This document shows positions 16,279 through 26,519 of a DNA stretch of 64,000 nt, piece after piece. The notes beneath the pieces were generated by a model. It did not search any database. It was not told the DNA's origin and worked only from the letters and a program-made list of their open reading frames with translations. Source of the stretch: Streptomyces sp. NRRL S-244 (GTDB taxonomy: Bacteria > Actinomycetota > Actinomycetes > Streptomycetales > Streptomycetaceae). Positions within the stretch are counted from its first letter, which is position 1, and each line of letters opens with the position of its first letter. The stretch covers positions 1 to 64,000 of the forward strand of contig NZ_JOCX01000016.1 of NCBI RefSeq assembly GCF_000717915.1, given 5' to 3'. Position numbers and translations under genes: made by a program.

Positions 16279-17199
16279 TCACGCCTTCTCGGAGCGAAGT
16301 TCCCTGATCAGAGCCCGTACGGCGAGAGTGGCGGCGGATTCCGTCGTGGTGACGTATCCCACGCGTCTCACCGGCCCCGAAGGGCCCAGTCCGGTGATGT
16401 CCACGGCGTTCGTGGCCTCGCGGAGCGACAGCTCGGGCAGGATCGCCATGCCGAGCCCGCGCCCGACCATGGTCAGCACCATCCCGTCGTCCTCCGCTTT
16501 GACGGTGGCGCGCGGGATCCAGTCCTGGGCCCGCCACCAGTCGCGGGTGTACGAGCCGCAGTTCTCGTCCCAGTCCAGCAGGGGCAGGGCCTTCGGGTCC
16601 GGGTGTCCGGCCGGGTGGACCAGGGCGTACGCCTCCTCCCGGAGCACCCCGGTCAGCAGGCCGGCCCCTCCCCCGTCCCGCGCCTCGGGCCCGGTCGCGT
16701 TCAGCGTCGCGATGCCGAGGTCCGCGCGGCCCGCGGCCACCTCCCCGGCCGTGCCGGCGCCGAGCTCGCGCACCACCCGGACCTCGGGGCGGATGCCGGG
16801 GTGGCGGGCCGTGAGCCGCTCCAGGGCCGGGGGCAGCAGGTGCAGGGCCGCGCTGCGGAACGCCGCGATGCGCAGTACGCCCTCCACCGTGTCCCGATCC
16901 GGCGCGGTCCGGCCGGCGGCGCCGGCGCCGCGCGCCTCCGCGCCGAGGACCTCGTACAGCCGCAGGATCCGGCGCGCGAGGCCGACCGCCCGCTCCCCCG
17001 CCGGGGTGGGCGAGGCTCCACTGCGCCCGCGCTCGAAGAGGACCGCGCCGACCTTGGCCTCGCTGCCGCGCACCGAGTGCGACACGGCCGACTGGGTGAG
17101 GCCGAGCCGGGCGGCCGCGGCGGAGAAGCCTCCCGTCTCGGCGACGGCGACCAGGACCCGGAGTTCGTGCGGAGCGAGCTCGGCCACAGTGGCTCTCAC
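16279..17199 (-). CDS. LysR-family transcriptional regulator
   Basis: 306 residues. The N-terminal winged HTH reads ELRVLVAVAETGGFSAAAARLGLTQSAVSHSVRGSEAK (about 12-49), with a LysR substrate-binding domain from about 95 (RIAAFRSAALHLLPPALERL). It acts as a homotetramer that senses a small molecule and controls the divergent gene, here the alcohol-dehydrogenase-like oxidoreductase starting at 17289. The 89-base gap between the starts holds a 7-bp inverted repeat and a direct repeat that fit LysR binding and autoregulation. Confidence 0.9.
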   Translation of the reverse strand: MRATVAELAPHELRVLVAVAETGGFSAAAARLGLTQSAVSHSVRGSEAKVGAVLFERGRSGASPTPAGERAVGLARRILRLYEVLGAEARGAGAAGRTAPDRDTVEGVLRIAAFRSAALHLLPPALERLTARHPGIRPEVRVVRELGAGTAGEVAAGRADLGIATLNATGPEARDGGGAGLLTGVLREEAYALVHPAGHPDPKALPLLDWDENCGSYTRDWWRAQDWIPRATVKAEDDGMVLTMVGRGLGMAILPELSLREATNAVDITGLGPSGPVRRVGYVTTTESAATLAVRALIRELRSEKA

Positions 17200-17205
17200 C
17201 TCGTT

Positions 17206-17244
17206 CTATGAGCGGTGTTCATGGATGTGCGGCTTCCATGAGCG
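17206..17244. promoter_or_regulatory. Candidate LysR operator between divergent genes
   Basis: TCATGGA-N9-TCCATGA inverted repeat at 17219-17241. The octamer YATGAGCG occurs twice as a direct repeat, 30 bp apart (17207-17214 and 17237-17244). Dyads of this size between a LysR gene and its divergent target are typical binding sites. Confidence 0.5.
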
Positions 17245-17288
17245 AAACCCCCTGCCCGGGCCGGTGATTCCTTCCTAGCGTCTTCGCC

Positions 17289-18305
17289 ATGACCACGAAC
17301 CCCACCGCTCACGCCGTCCACCTGACCGCCCGCCCCCACGGCTTCCCCGTCGCGACCGACTTCGCGTACGTGGCGAGCCCGGTCCCCTCCCCCGCCGCGG
17401 GCACCGCCCTGGTGCAGAACCTCCTGCTCTCGGTGGACCCGTACCACCGCGGGCTGATGGACGGCGGCGAGGGCGGCTTCGAGCTGAACACCCCGCTGGA
17501 GGGCCGCGCGGTGGGCCGGGTGCTCGCCTCCCGCGACCCGGGGCTGCGCGAGGGCGACCTGGTCTTCCACCGCGAGGGCTGGCGTACGCACGCCCTCGTC
17601 ACGCTCGGCGCGAACGGCACCCGGAAGCTGCGCGGCCACGAGGGCGTCCCGCTGGAGGCGTACCTGAGCATCCTCGGCGGCACCGGCCTGACCGCGTACG
17701 CCGCCCTCACCCGGACCGCGGCGCTGCGCGAGGGCGAGGACCTCTTCGTCTCGGCCGCCGCGGGCGGGGTCGGCACCGCCACCGGGCACATCGCGCGGCT
17801 GCTGGGCGCCCGCCGGATCATCGGCAGCGCGGGCTCGGCGGCGAAGGTCCGCCACCTCACCGGCACGCTCGGCTTCGACGCGGCGTTCGACTACCACGAC
17901 GGGCCGGTCGGCGAGCAGCTCGCGCAGGCCGCGCCCGACGGCATCGACGTGTACGTGGACAACGTGGGCGGGGAGCACCTGGCCGGCGCGATCGACGTAC
18001 TGCGCGAGTACGGGCGGATCGCCTGGGTCGGCGGGATCTCGATGTACAACGGGGACCGCTCGCCGGCCGCCCCGCGCAACCTCTTCGAGGTCGTACACAA
18101 GTCGTTGCGCCTGGAAGGGGTATTGGTTCGCAATCACACCAATTTGCAGGACGAGATGGAGGACTTCCTGGTCCCGCATCTGCAGAGCGGCCGGATCGGC
18201 ACGGACACCACCGTTGTCCAGGGAATTGATCACACGGTGGATGCCTTCCTGGGCATGCTGCGAGGCGACAACCTGGGCAAAATGCTGGTCCGCCTCGGGG
18301 ACTGA
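17289..18305 (+). CDS. NADP-dependent MDR oxidoreductase (2-alkenal/leukotriene-B4-reductase type)
   Basis: 338 residues, zinc-free medium-chain dehydrogenase/reductase. GroES-like N-terminal half with LSVDPYHRGLMDG, then a Rossmann domain with AAAGGVGTATGHIARLLGARRIIG and a DVYVDNVGGEHL segment, the signature of prostaglandin/alkenal reductases. It probably reduces carbon-carbon double bonds of enones or quinones with NADPH in the cytosol. It is divergent from the LysR gene, its likely regulator. Substrate unknown. Confidence 0.85.
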   Translation: MTTNPTAHAVHLTARPHGFPVATDFAYVASPVPSPAAGTALVQNLLLSVDPYHRGLMDGGEGGFELNTPLEGRAVGRVLASRDPGLREGDLVFHREGWRTHALVTLGANGTRKLRGHEGVPLEAYLSILGGTGLTAYAALTRTAALREGEDLFVSAAAGGVGTATGHIARLLGARRIIGSAGSAAKVRHLTGTLGFDAAFDYHDGPVGEQLAQAAPDGIDVYVDNVGGEHLAGAIDVLREYGRIAWVGGISMYNGDRSPAAPRNLFEVVHKSLRLEGVLVRNHTNLQDEMEDFLVPHLQSGRIGTDTTVVQGIDHTVDAFLGMLRGDNLGKMLVRLGD

Positions 18306-18321
18306 ATCCAGCCAACCGGAT

Positions 18322-18343
18322 GTTCACCGACTTCTTACCGCAC
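18322..18343 (+). promoter_or_regulatory. PHO box (PhoP-binding direct repeats) upstream of phospholipase C
   Basis: Two adjacent 11-bp units, GTTCACCGACT (18322-18332) and TCTTACCGCAC (18333-18343), match the Streptomyces PhoP direct-repeat layout built on GTTCACC-like cores. They end 81 bases before the GTG start of the phospholipase gene, so phosphate-starvation induction is expected. Confidence 0.65.
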
Positions 18344-18424
18344 GGATGTAGACCTTTGGCCCGGCGCCCGCCACTCTTTCCGTCAATGTGCCAGCGGGGC
18401 ACTTGAGTTGGAGGCGAGTAGCCA

Positions 18425-20455
18425 GTGACACCGATCAGCCGCAGAGGTTTCGTGGGAATCGGCGCCGGGCTGATGGCCGGGGCCGCCCTGCCGGCGATCG
18501 GGCCGGCGTCTGCGGCCGCTGCCGCCGCGACCGGCACGATCACCGACGTGAAGCACGTGGTGATCCTGATGCAGGAGAACCGCAGCTTCGACCACTACTT
18601 CGGCAGGCTGAAGGGTGTCCGCGGCTTCGGCGACCGCGCCGCAGGCAACATCCCGGGCGGCTGGGGCATGTTCAACCAGCCCAACTGGGGCGGCCGCCAG
18701 TACCCGTGGAAGCTCAGCTCCACCCCCGCGGCCGGCGGCGTCGACGGCGAGACCCTCGCCCAGTGCAACGGCGACCTCCCTCACAGCTGGACCTCGCAGC
18801 ACGCCGCCTGGAACAAGGGCCGGATGGACAACTGGGTCACCGGCGTCGGCAACACCCGCACGCTCGGCTACCTCGACCGCGGGGACATACCCTTCCATTA
18901 CGGGCTCGCCGACAACTACACGATCTGCGACGCCTACTTCTGCTCCACGCTGAGCGCGACCGGCCCGAACCGCACCTTCCTGTGGAGCGGCAAGGTCGAC
19001 GCGGGCAGCAAGGACGGCGGCGACGAGTCCGGGCTGACCTGGGAGACGTACGCGGAGGCCCTCCAGCGGGCCGGCATGAGCTGGAAGGTCTACCAGAACG
19101 CCCAGGACAACTACGGGGACAACGGGCTCGCCTACTTCAAGAAGTTCACGGACGCGGCGCCCGGCAACCCGCTGTGGGACCGCGGCATGGGCTCCGTCCC
19201 CAAGGTCACCGGCTCCACCCCCGACGACATCGCGGCCGCCATCCGCGCGGACGTCGTCGCGGGCACCCTGCCGCAGGTCTCCTGGGTCGTCGCGAGCGAG
19301 GCCTTCTCGGAGCACCCGTACGCCCCGCCCGGCGACGGCGCGCACTTCGTGGACCTGGTCTACCGGGCGCTGGCCGCGAACCCCGAGGTCTTCGACTCCA
19401 CCGTCCTCTTCCTCAACTACGACGAGAACGACGGCTTCTTCGACCACGTCCCGCCGCCCGTCGCCCCGCCCGGCACCCCGGGCGAGTACATCGACGGCAC
19501 CCCGATCGGCCTCGGCTTCCGCGTGCCGATGATCGTCATGTCCCCGTGGACGCGCGGCGGCTGGGTGAGCTCGGAGGTCTTCGACCACACCTCGGTGCTC
19601 CGGTTCATGGAGAAGTGGACGGCGGCCCTCGGCACCCCGGCGAACTGTCCGAACATCAGCGACTGGCGCCGCAAGGTGACCGGCGACCTGACCGGCGTCT
19701 TCGACTTCGCGCGCCCGGTGTACGGGGTGCCGGCCGGGCTGCCCTCGACCGCGAAGGTCATCGGCCAGTCGACCTGCGGCCCGCTCCCCAACCCTGCGCC
19801 GCAGGACAACGCGCTCCCGGCGCAGGAGGCCGGGACCCGCCCCGCGCGAGCCCTTCCGTACCAGGTGAACGGCAACCTGGACCGCTTCGAGTTCGGCGCG
19901 GCCGGCAAGATCCTGGCCTGGTTCTCGATGACCAACCAGGGCGCGCAGGCGAAGCAGGCGGCACACTTCTCGATCCACCCGCACCAGTACCGGGACACGG
20001 CGGCCTGGCAGTACACGGTGGACCCGGGCGCGACGGCGACGGACTACTTCAACATCGGGCTCGGCAGCGGCTCCGGGAAGTACGACATCTCGATGTACGG
20101 ACCCAACCGCTTCCTGCGCCGGTTCATCGGCGACGCGTCGAAGGCGGGCAAGGCGATCGAGGCGGCGGCCCGCTTCGCGGTGGAGCCGGGTACGGGCAAG
20201 ACGGCGCTCTACTTCAAGATGACGAACACGTCGGCCGCGCCGGTCACCTTCACGATCCGCTCGAACGCCTACCGCTCGGACGGCCCGTGGACGTACACCG
20301 TCGCGGCGAACTCCTCGCGCGAGGACTACTTCAACGCGGTCGCGTACAACGACGGCTGGTACGACTTCACGATCCTCGCGGACAACGACGGCACCTGGTC
20401 GCGCCGCTACACGGGCCACATCGAGACGGGCACGCCCAGCATCAGCGGCAGCTAG
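18425..20455 (+). CDS. plcC: Secreted phosphocholine-specific phospholipase C
   Basis: 676 residues, GTG start with GGAGG upstream. The Tat signal has the twin-arginine motif SRRGFVG followed by a hydrophobic stretch to about residue 33. The phosphoesterase domain begins HVVILMQENRSFDHYFG, carrying the catalytic NRSFDHYFG region, and extends to about 420. Two C-terminal DUF756-like beta domains follow (about 475-575 and 585-670). The enzyme hydrolyses phosphatidylcholine or sphingomyelin outside the cell to release phosphocholine. The PHO box upstream ties it to phosphate scavenging. Full family length, no truncation. Confidence 0.92.
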   Translation: MTPISRRGFVGIGAGLMAGAALPAIGPASAAAAAATGTITDVKHVVILMQENRSFDHYFGRLKGVRGFGDRAAGNIPGGWGMFNQPNWGGRQYPWKLSSTPAAGGVDGETLAQCNGDLPHSWTSQHAAWNKGRMDNWVTGVGNTRTLGYLDRGDIPFHYGLADNYTICDAYFCSTLSATGPNRTFLWSGKVDAGSKDGGDESGLTWETYAEALQRAGMSWKVYQNAQDNYGDNGLAYFKKFTDAAPGNPLWDRGMGSVPKVTGSTPDDIAAAIRADVVAGTLPQVSWVVASEAFSEHPYAPPGDGAHFVDLVYRALAANPEVFDSTVLFLNYDENDGFFDHVPPPVAPPGTPGEYIDGTPIGLGFRVPMIVMSPWTRGGWVSSEVFDHTSVLRFMEKWTAALGTPANCPNISDWRRKVTGDLTGVFDFARPVYGVPAGLPSTAKVIGQSTCGPLPNPAPQDNALPAQEAGTRPARALPYQVNGNLDRFEFGAAGKILAWFSMTNQGAQAKQAAHFSIHPHQYRDTAAWQYTVDPGATATDYFNIGLGSGSGKYDISMYGPNRFLRRFIGDASKAGKAIEAAARFAVEPGTGKTALYFKMTNTSAAPVTFTIRSNAYRSDGPWTYTVAANSSREDYFNAVAYNDGWYDFTILADNDGTWSRRYTGHIETGTPSISGS

Positions 20456-20629
20456 AGCACGTCCCCGTCACGCCGGTCGAAGTCGAGCCGCCCGGCGGGA
20501 TCCTCCAACGCCCCGCCGGGCGGGCACCTTCGTCCTGGTCAAGGGCAATGCCTCAGGTCATGGTCGAGGTCCAGGGGCGCGCCGGCTGTCTACTGTGGGA
20601 TCTCCCGAAGATCGAAAACAGGAGGTTCC

Positions 20630-21556
20630 ATGCTGCGTGTCCGCTACGAGGTACCCGGCGGACCCGAGGTGCTGTTCACCGAGGAGGTGCCCGTGCCGGT
20701 GCCCGGGCCCGGTGAGCTGCTCGTACGGTGCGAGGCCGTCGGGGTGACCCTGCCCGTCGTCCGCAAGGTGCGGGAGGCGGCCGAGCCCATAGCCCTGGGC
20801 GGTGAGGTCGCCGGGACCGTGGCCGTGCTCGGCGAGGGCGTGGCCGGGTACGCCGTCGGCGACCGGGTCACCGGCCTGGTCTTCGGGCACGGCTACGCCG
20901 AGTACGCCCTGGTCCACACCGCGATGGCCTCCCCCGTGCCCGCTGCGGCCGGAGCCGTCGACGCCGTCGCGCTGGTGCGCAGCGGGCTCGTCGCCCGTGG
21001 CGCCGTCGAGGCCGGGCGGATCCGGCCGGGTGAGTCCGTGCTGGTCACGGCGGCCGCGAGCGGGGTCGGGAGCCTCGCCCTCCAGCTCGCGAGGGCGGCC
21101 GGGGCAGGTCGCGTCGTGGCCGCCGTCTCACGCCGGGACAAGGCCGCCTTCGTGCGCGGGCTCGGCGCCGACGAGGTCGTGCTGTACGACGAACCCGCCG
21201 CCTGGGGCGACCCGTACGACGTGGTCCTCGACGGGGTCGGCGGCGAGCTGCTCGGCCCCGCCGTGCGGGCGCTGGCCACGGGCGGCCGGCTGGTGGCGTA
21301 CAGCTCGGGCGGCGGCTCGGTGGAGGCGTACGAACTGCTGGTGCGCGGCGCCTCGATGATCGGCTTCCAGATCCGGGCGGTCGCCCAGGGCCGGCCCGAG
21401 GAGTACGAGGCCTGGCGGCAGGAGCTGTGGGAGGCGTACGCCCGCGGGGCGCTGCGCCCGGCCGTCCACGGGGTGGTCCCGCTGGCCGAGGCGGGCCGCG
21501 CCCACGCGCTGATCGAGGAGCGGCGCAACCTGGGGAAGGTGGTCCTCACGGTGTGA
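20630..21556 (+). CDS. NADPH:quinone oxidoreductase-type zinc-binding dehydrogenase
   Basis: 308 residues of the MDR superfamily. GroES-like N-terminus (MLRVRYEVPGGPEVL then VPVPGPGELLVRCEAVGVT). The cofactor domain carries AAASGVGSLALQLARAAGAGRV and DVVLDGVGGELL, and the C-terminus LAEAGRAHALIEERRNLGKVVL is typical of quinone reductases. It lacks the catalytic zinc ligands, so one-electron or hydride reduction of quinones or enones by NADPH is likely. AGGAGG precedes the ATG. It stands alone, followed by a convergent terminator before the P5C dehydrogenase gene. Confidence 0.85.
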   Translation: MLRVRYEVPGGPEVLFTEEVPVPVPGPGELLVRCEAVGVTLPVVRKVREAAEPIALGGEVAGTVAVLGEGVAGYAVGDRVTGLVFGHGYAEYALVHTAMASPVPAAAGAVDAVALVRSGLVARGAVEAGRIRPGESVLVTAAASGVGSLALQLARAAGAGRVVAAVSRRDKAAFVRGLGADEVVLYDEPAAWGDPYDVVLDGVGGELLGPAVRALATGGRLVAYSSGGGSVEAYELLVRGASMIGFQIRAVAQGRPEEYEAWRQELWEAYARGALRPAVHGVVPLAEAGRAHALIEERRNLGKVVLTV

Positions 21557-21568
21557 GGCTGGGAACTG

Positions 21569-21617
21569 GAACCGCCCCCGATCCGGACTTGGGGGTACCG
21601 GAACGGGGGCGGGGTTC
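21569..21617. terminator. Bidirectional hairpin between convergent genes
   Basis: Outer stem GAACC/GGTTC and GCCCCCG/CGGGGGC (21569-21580 with 21604-21617, 2-base bulge), with an inner TCCGG/CCGGA stem. Lies between the convergent quinone reductase and P5C dehydrogenase genes. Confidence 0.65.
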
Positions 21618-21631
21618 AGCAGGGGGCCGGA

Positions 21632-23263
<1,632 letters not shown>

Positions 23264-23294
23264 GGGGCTGGTAACTCCTTGACCTGGTTCTTGG

Positions 23295-24221
23295 CTAGTT
23301 CTTGGTGATCATCGAGCGGAGGAAGAACAGGAGGTTGGCCGGCTTCTCGGCGAGGCGCCGCATGAAGTAGCCGTACCAGTCCGTCCCGTACGCGGTGTAG
23401 ACGCGCATGCGGTGGCCCTCGGCGGCGAGCCGCAGGTGCTCCTCGCTGCGGATGCCGTACAGCATCTGGAACTCGTACTCGTCCAGCTTGCGCCCGGCCT
23501 TGCGGGCGAGCTCCTGCGCGATGGCGATCAGGCGCGGGTCGTGCGACCCGATCATCGGGTAGCCCTCGCCCTCCATCAGCGTCTTGAGGATGCGGACGTA
23601 CGCCTTGTCGATCTCGGCCTTGTCCTGGTACGCGACCTCGGCGGGCTCCTTGTAGGCGCCCTTCACGATCCGGACGCGGCTGCCGGCGGCGGCCAGGCGG
23701 CGGGCGTCGGCCTCGGTGCGGAAGAGGTACGCCTGGATCACGCAGCCGGTCTGCGGGAAGTCCCGGCGCAGCTCCTCGTGGATGGCGAACATCGAGTCGA
23801 GGGTGGTGTGGTCCTCGGCGTCCAGCGTGACGGTGGTGCCGATGGCCGCGGCGGCCTCGACGACCGGGCGGACGTTGGCGAGCGCGAGCTCGTGGCCGCC
23901 CTCCAGCGCCTGGCCGAACATCGACAGCTTGACCGACATCTCGGCCTTCTCGCCGAGGCCGAGGTCCGCCAGGTGCGCGATGAGGTCGAGGTAGGCGTCA
24001 CGGGCGGCGTAGGACTGCTCCACGGTGGTGATGTCCTCGCCCACCACGTCGAGCGTGAGCTCCAGGCCCTTCTCCGTGAGGTCCACGACGATCGGGATGA
24101 CCTGGTCGACCGTCTCGCCGGGGATGAACCGGTTCACCACGGGCTTGGTCACCGGGGCGGCAGAGACGATTCGGCGCATCTTGTCGCTGCGCGAAGCGGC
24201 GAGGATCGCGGGACCCAGCAC
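23295..24221 (-). CDS. putA: Proline dehydrogenase
   Basis: 308 residues, monofunctional FAD-dependent PRODH TIM barrel. The GTG start at 24221 is chosen because GGAGGT lies just upstream; the longer open frame upstream is not coding. Conserved segments include VTLDAEDHTTLDSMF, VIQAYLFRTEADARRL, RIVKGAYKEPAEVAY, IGSHDPRLI and the C-terminal YGTDWYGYFMRRLAEKPAN with the proline-binding arginine pair. It oxidises L-proline to P5C at the membrane and passes electrons to quinone. First gene of the putA-pruA operon; divergent from a PucR-type regulator. Confidence 0.95.
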   Translation of the reverse strand: MLGPAILAASRSDKMRRIVSAAPVTKPVVNRFIPGETVDQVIPIVVDLTEKGLELTLDVVGEDITTVEQSYAARDAYLDLIAHLADLGLGEKAEMSVKLSMFGQALEGGHELALANVRPVVEAAAAIGTTVTLDAEDHTTLDSMFAIHEELRRDFPQTGCVIQAYLFRTEADARRLAAAGSRVRIVKGAYKEPAEVAYQDKAEIDKAYVRILKTLMEGEGYPMIGSHDPRLIAIAQELARKAGRKLDEYEFQMLYGIRSEEHLRLAAEGHRMRVYTAYGTDWYGYFMRRLAEKPANLLFFLRSMITKN

Positions 24222-24318
24222 GGGGCACCTCCAACAGGTGGCAGAAGCAGGCATACGGTCCGCGCGGGGGGTGGGCGGGGCCGTAAAGAAAACGCAAGTA
24301 AAACCACCGTGAAACCTA

Positions 24319-24335
24319 AGGATCGCTTTGATCCT
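24319..24335. promoter_or_regulatory. Inverted repeat in the proline operon/PucR divergent region
   Basis: AGGATC-N5-GATCCT, in the AT-richer middle of the 198-base gap between divergent putA (24221) and the PucR-type gene (24420). A second dyad ACCGG-N4-CCGGT lies at 24392-24405. Candidate operators for the neighbouring regulator. Confidence 0.45.
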
Positions 24336-24419
24336 CTGCCATCGACAGCTGTCACGCATCCGTGTCCCCGATCTCATACATCTGTCTGAAGACCGGCTTT
24401 CCGGTGGGAGAATGTCCGG

Positions 24420-25652
24420 GTGAAGGGCGATTACCAGGACCTGGTGGATGAGATCTCGGCGCTCCTCGGCGCCCCGGCGACGCTGGAGAACCGGGATTTC
24501 CGCCTCATCGCCTTCGGCGCGCACGACAGCGACGACGATCTCGCGATGGATCCCGTACGCACCCGCTCGATCCTGACCCGCCAGTCGACGGCGGCCGTAC
24601 GGGCCTGGTTCGAGGCCTTCGGCATCGCGCGGGCGACGGGGCCGGTGCGGATCCCGGCCGCACCGGACGCGGGGGTCTTCCGGGGACGGATCTGCCTGCC
24701 GGTGCGGTACCGCGGCATCGTGCAGGGGTACGTGTGGCTCCTCGACCAGGAGCCCGGCCCCGGGCCGGACACCCTGGCGGCGGCCATGGAGGTGGCCGAG
24801 CGCATCGGGGTCCTGCTCGCCGAGGAGGCGAAGGCGGGGGCCGACCTGTCCCGGGAGTTCCGGGAGGTGCTCACGGCCGGACGGGGCTGGCAGCAGGACA
24901 TGGCGGTGGCCGCGCTCCGGCTGGCCCTGGGCCCGGGGGCGGACGGGCTGCACGCCGTGGTGTGCGTGGAGCCGTGGTCCGGTGAGGCCCCGGCGTCGGT
25001 GCCGGGCACGGCGGCGGTGTGCACGGTCCCCCGGCCGGGGCGCGGGGAGGACGGCGGTGAGGCCCGCGGGGCCGGGGCGGGGACGGGTGGCCCCGGAGCC
25101 GAAACCTCCGGACCATCGGCCGTCCGGGCGGGGCGGAAGGCCGGCCAGGCACTCGCCGTCCTGGTCAGGCTCCGCTCGGCGGAGGTGCTCGCCCCCGCCC
25201 TCGGCGTCGCGACCCGGCTGCTGGCGGGCGGCTCGGCGGCCGCCGGGATCGCGGAGCCCCGCCGGGGACTGGCGGCGCTGGCCGACGCCTGGTCGGAGGC
25301 TTCGGCGGCGGCGCAGGCGGCCGCGGCCCAGCCCCGGTTCGGCCCGGTGGCCCAGTGGTCGGCGATCGGCCCGTACCGGATGCTGGCGGCCCTGGCGGCC
25401 GCCGACCCGGCGGGCGATCCGGCGACCCGGGTCCTGCTCGGGCCGGCGCACCGGGAACTCGCCCGTACCGCCGAGCTGTTCCTGGACTGTGCGGGCCAGG
25501 CGGGCCGTGCGGCGGCGGCCCTGGGCATCCACCGCCAGACCCTGTACTACCGGCTCGCCCGGGTGGAGCAGCTGACCGGCCTGGACCTGGACGAGGGCGA
25601 GGACCGGCTGTTGCTCCACATGGCCCTCAAGGCGGCCCGCCTGTACGGCTGA
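24420..25652 (+). CDS. PucR/CdaR-type helix-turn-helix regulator, probable proline catabolism regulator
   Basis: 410 residues, GTG start. An N-terminal sensor-like region, a central region with GGDEF-like remnants typical of this class, and the C-terminal Puc[28 protein letters not shown] (about 370-393). This architecture activates catabolic operons in actinobacteria. A linker around residues 205-235 is Gly/Ala-rich and probably disordered. Head-to-head position with putA-pruA suggests that it activates proline degradation and is the functional PutR here; this comes from context, not from a ligand-binding signature. Confidence 0.85.
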   Translation: MKGDYQDLVDEISALLGAPATLENRDFRLIAFGAHDSDDDLAMDPVRTRSILTRQSTAAVRAWFEAFGIARATGPVRIPAAPDAGVFRGRICLPVRYRGIVQGYVWLLDQEPGPGPDTLAAAMEVAERIGVLLAEEAKAGADLSREFREVLTAGRGWQQDMAVAALRLALGPGADGLHAVVCVEPWSGEAPASVPGTAAVCTVPRPGRGEDGGEARGAGAGTGGPGAETSGPSAVRAGRKAGQALAVLVRLRSAEVLAPALGVATRLLAGGSAAAGIAEPRRGLAALADAWSEASAAAQAAAAQPRFGPVAQWSAIGPYRMLAALAAADPAGDPATRVLLGPAHRELARTAELFLDCAGQAGRAAAALGIHRQTLYYRLARVEQLTGLDLDEGEDRLLLHMALKAARLYG

Positions 25653-25690
25653 ACGCGGGCGCGGGCGCGCCTCGTACGCGGCACGCCGGT

Positions 25691-25760
25691 GCACCGCGTA
25701 CGCGCGGCGCCGGCACCCCTCGTACGCGCGGCGCCGGCACCCCTCGTACGCGCGGCGCCC
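25691..25760. repeat. About three copies of a 24-bp tandem repeat
   Basis: GCACCCCTCGTACGCGCGGC plus GCCG repeats at 25713-25736 and 25737-25759, with a 22-base variant copy at 25691-25712. It ends at the TetR stop codon, between convergent genes. Each unit contains the small palindromes GTAC and GGCGCC. Confidence 0.75.
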
Positions 25761-25764
25761 GCGC

Positions 25765-26358
25765 TCAGGCGGGGTCGGCGGAGTCCTCGGCCTTCGCCGC
25801 CATCGCCGCGGCGCGCCGCATGCCTTCCGTCAACTCCTCGGCGGTGACGGCCCCTTCCGGGTCGAACATCCACAGCGCCATCACCCCGGTGACGAGCGCC
25901 TGGTACAGCGCGCCGACCGTTCGCAGGTCCCGCTCGTCGAGGTCCTCCTCGGGGATGCCGGTGAACGCGGCGATCAGCCCCTTGCGGCCGTCCCCCGCCG
26001 AGGCCGCGAGCAGTTCGCGCAGCTCCGGCATCCCGCCGCGGCTGAGCGCCACCTCCATGCCGGCCGCCCACATCGGCGCCGACTCCTCCCGGCGGCCGAT
26101 CACGCCCTCCCAGACCGAGCGGAAGCGTTCCAGCGAGCCGCCCTCCCCGGCGAGGTCGGGCACGGACGAATCGCCCCGCTCCTGCGCGAGGGCGATGTAC
26201 GCCTTCGACATCAGGGCGTCCTTGGAGCCGTAGTGGTAGCCGATCGACGCCAGGTTCGCGCCCGAGGCGTTGACGATGTCGCGCGCGGTCGTCCGCACGA
26301 ATCCCTTCTCGACCAGGCACTTCTTGGCGCCTTCGAGCAGATCTTCACGGTGTCCCAT
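25765..26358 (-). CDS. TetR-family transcriptional regulator
   Basis: 197 residues. The N-terminal HTH reads CLVEKGFVRTTARDIVNASG then ANLASIGYHYGSKDALM (about 14-50). The ligand domain ends in an acidic/Ala-rich tail (AAAMAAKAEDSADPA). Upstream are a 10-bp direct repeat and a small palindrome, probably its own operator. No obvious target gene lies divergently within 100 bases except the serA terminator region, so it probably controls itself and remote genes such as efflux pumps. Confidence 0.88.
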   Translation of the reverse strand: MGHREDLLEGAKKCLVEKGFVRTTARDIVNASGANLASIGYHYGSKDALMSKAYIALAQERGDSSVPDLAGEGGSLERFRSVWEGVIGRREESAPMWAAGMEVALSRGGMPELRELLAASAGDGRKGLIAAFTGIPEEDLDERDLRTVGALYQALVTGVMALWMFDPEGAVTAEELTEGMRRAAAMAAKAEDSADPA

Positions 26359-26382
26359 GCGCTCACGGTATCAAGACAACCG

Positions 26383-26425
26383 TCCTATACGAATGTCCCA
26401 TACGACCGTACTAGACATGCGTCTA
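26383..26425 (-). promoter_or_regulatory. Candidate autoregulatory operator of the TetR gene
   Basis: TCCTATACGA (26383-26392) and TCCCATACGA (26396-26405) form a 13-bp-period direct repeat; TAGAC-ATGC-GTCTA (26412-26425) is a dyad. They lie 25-67 bases upstream of the TetR start in an AT-richer patch. Confidence 0.5.
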
Positions 26426-26467
26426 CCGCCTCCGCATGCTGCCCGGGATCGGCGGAGCGGCGGCGGA

Positions 26468-26511
26468 ACACGCAGAAGGGCCCGGGGTCTCCCCCGGGCC
26501 CTTCTGCGTGT
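26468..26511. terminator. Strong terminator downstream of serA
   Basis: Perfect 20-bp stem (26468-26487 with 26492-26511), loop TCTC, nine bases beyond the serA stop. Confidence 0.85.
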
Positions 26512-26519
26512 CGTGCGGG

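Noticed and set aside
25691..25760. 24-bp repeats as a CRISPR array
   Set aside because: No unique spacers between the units and no cas genes.
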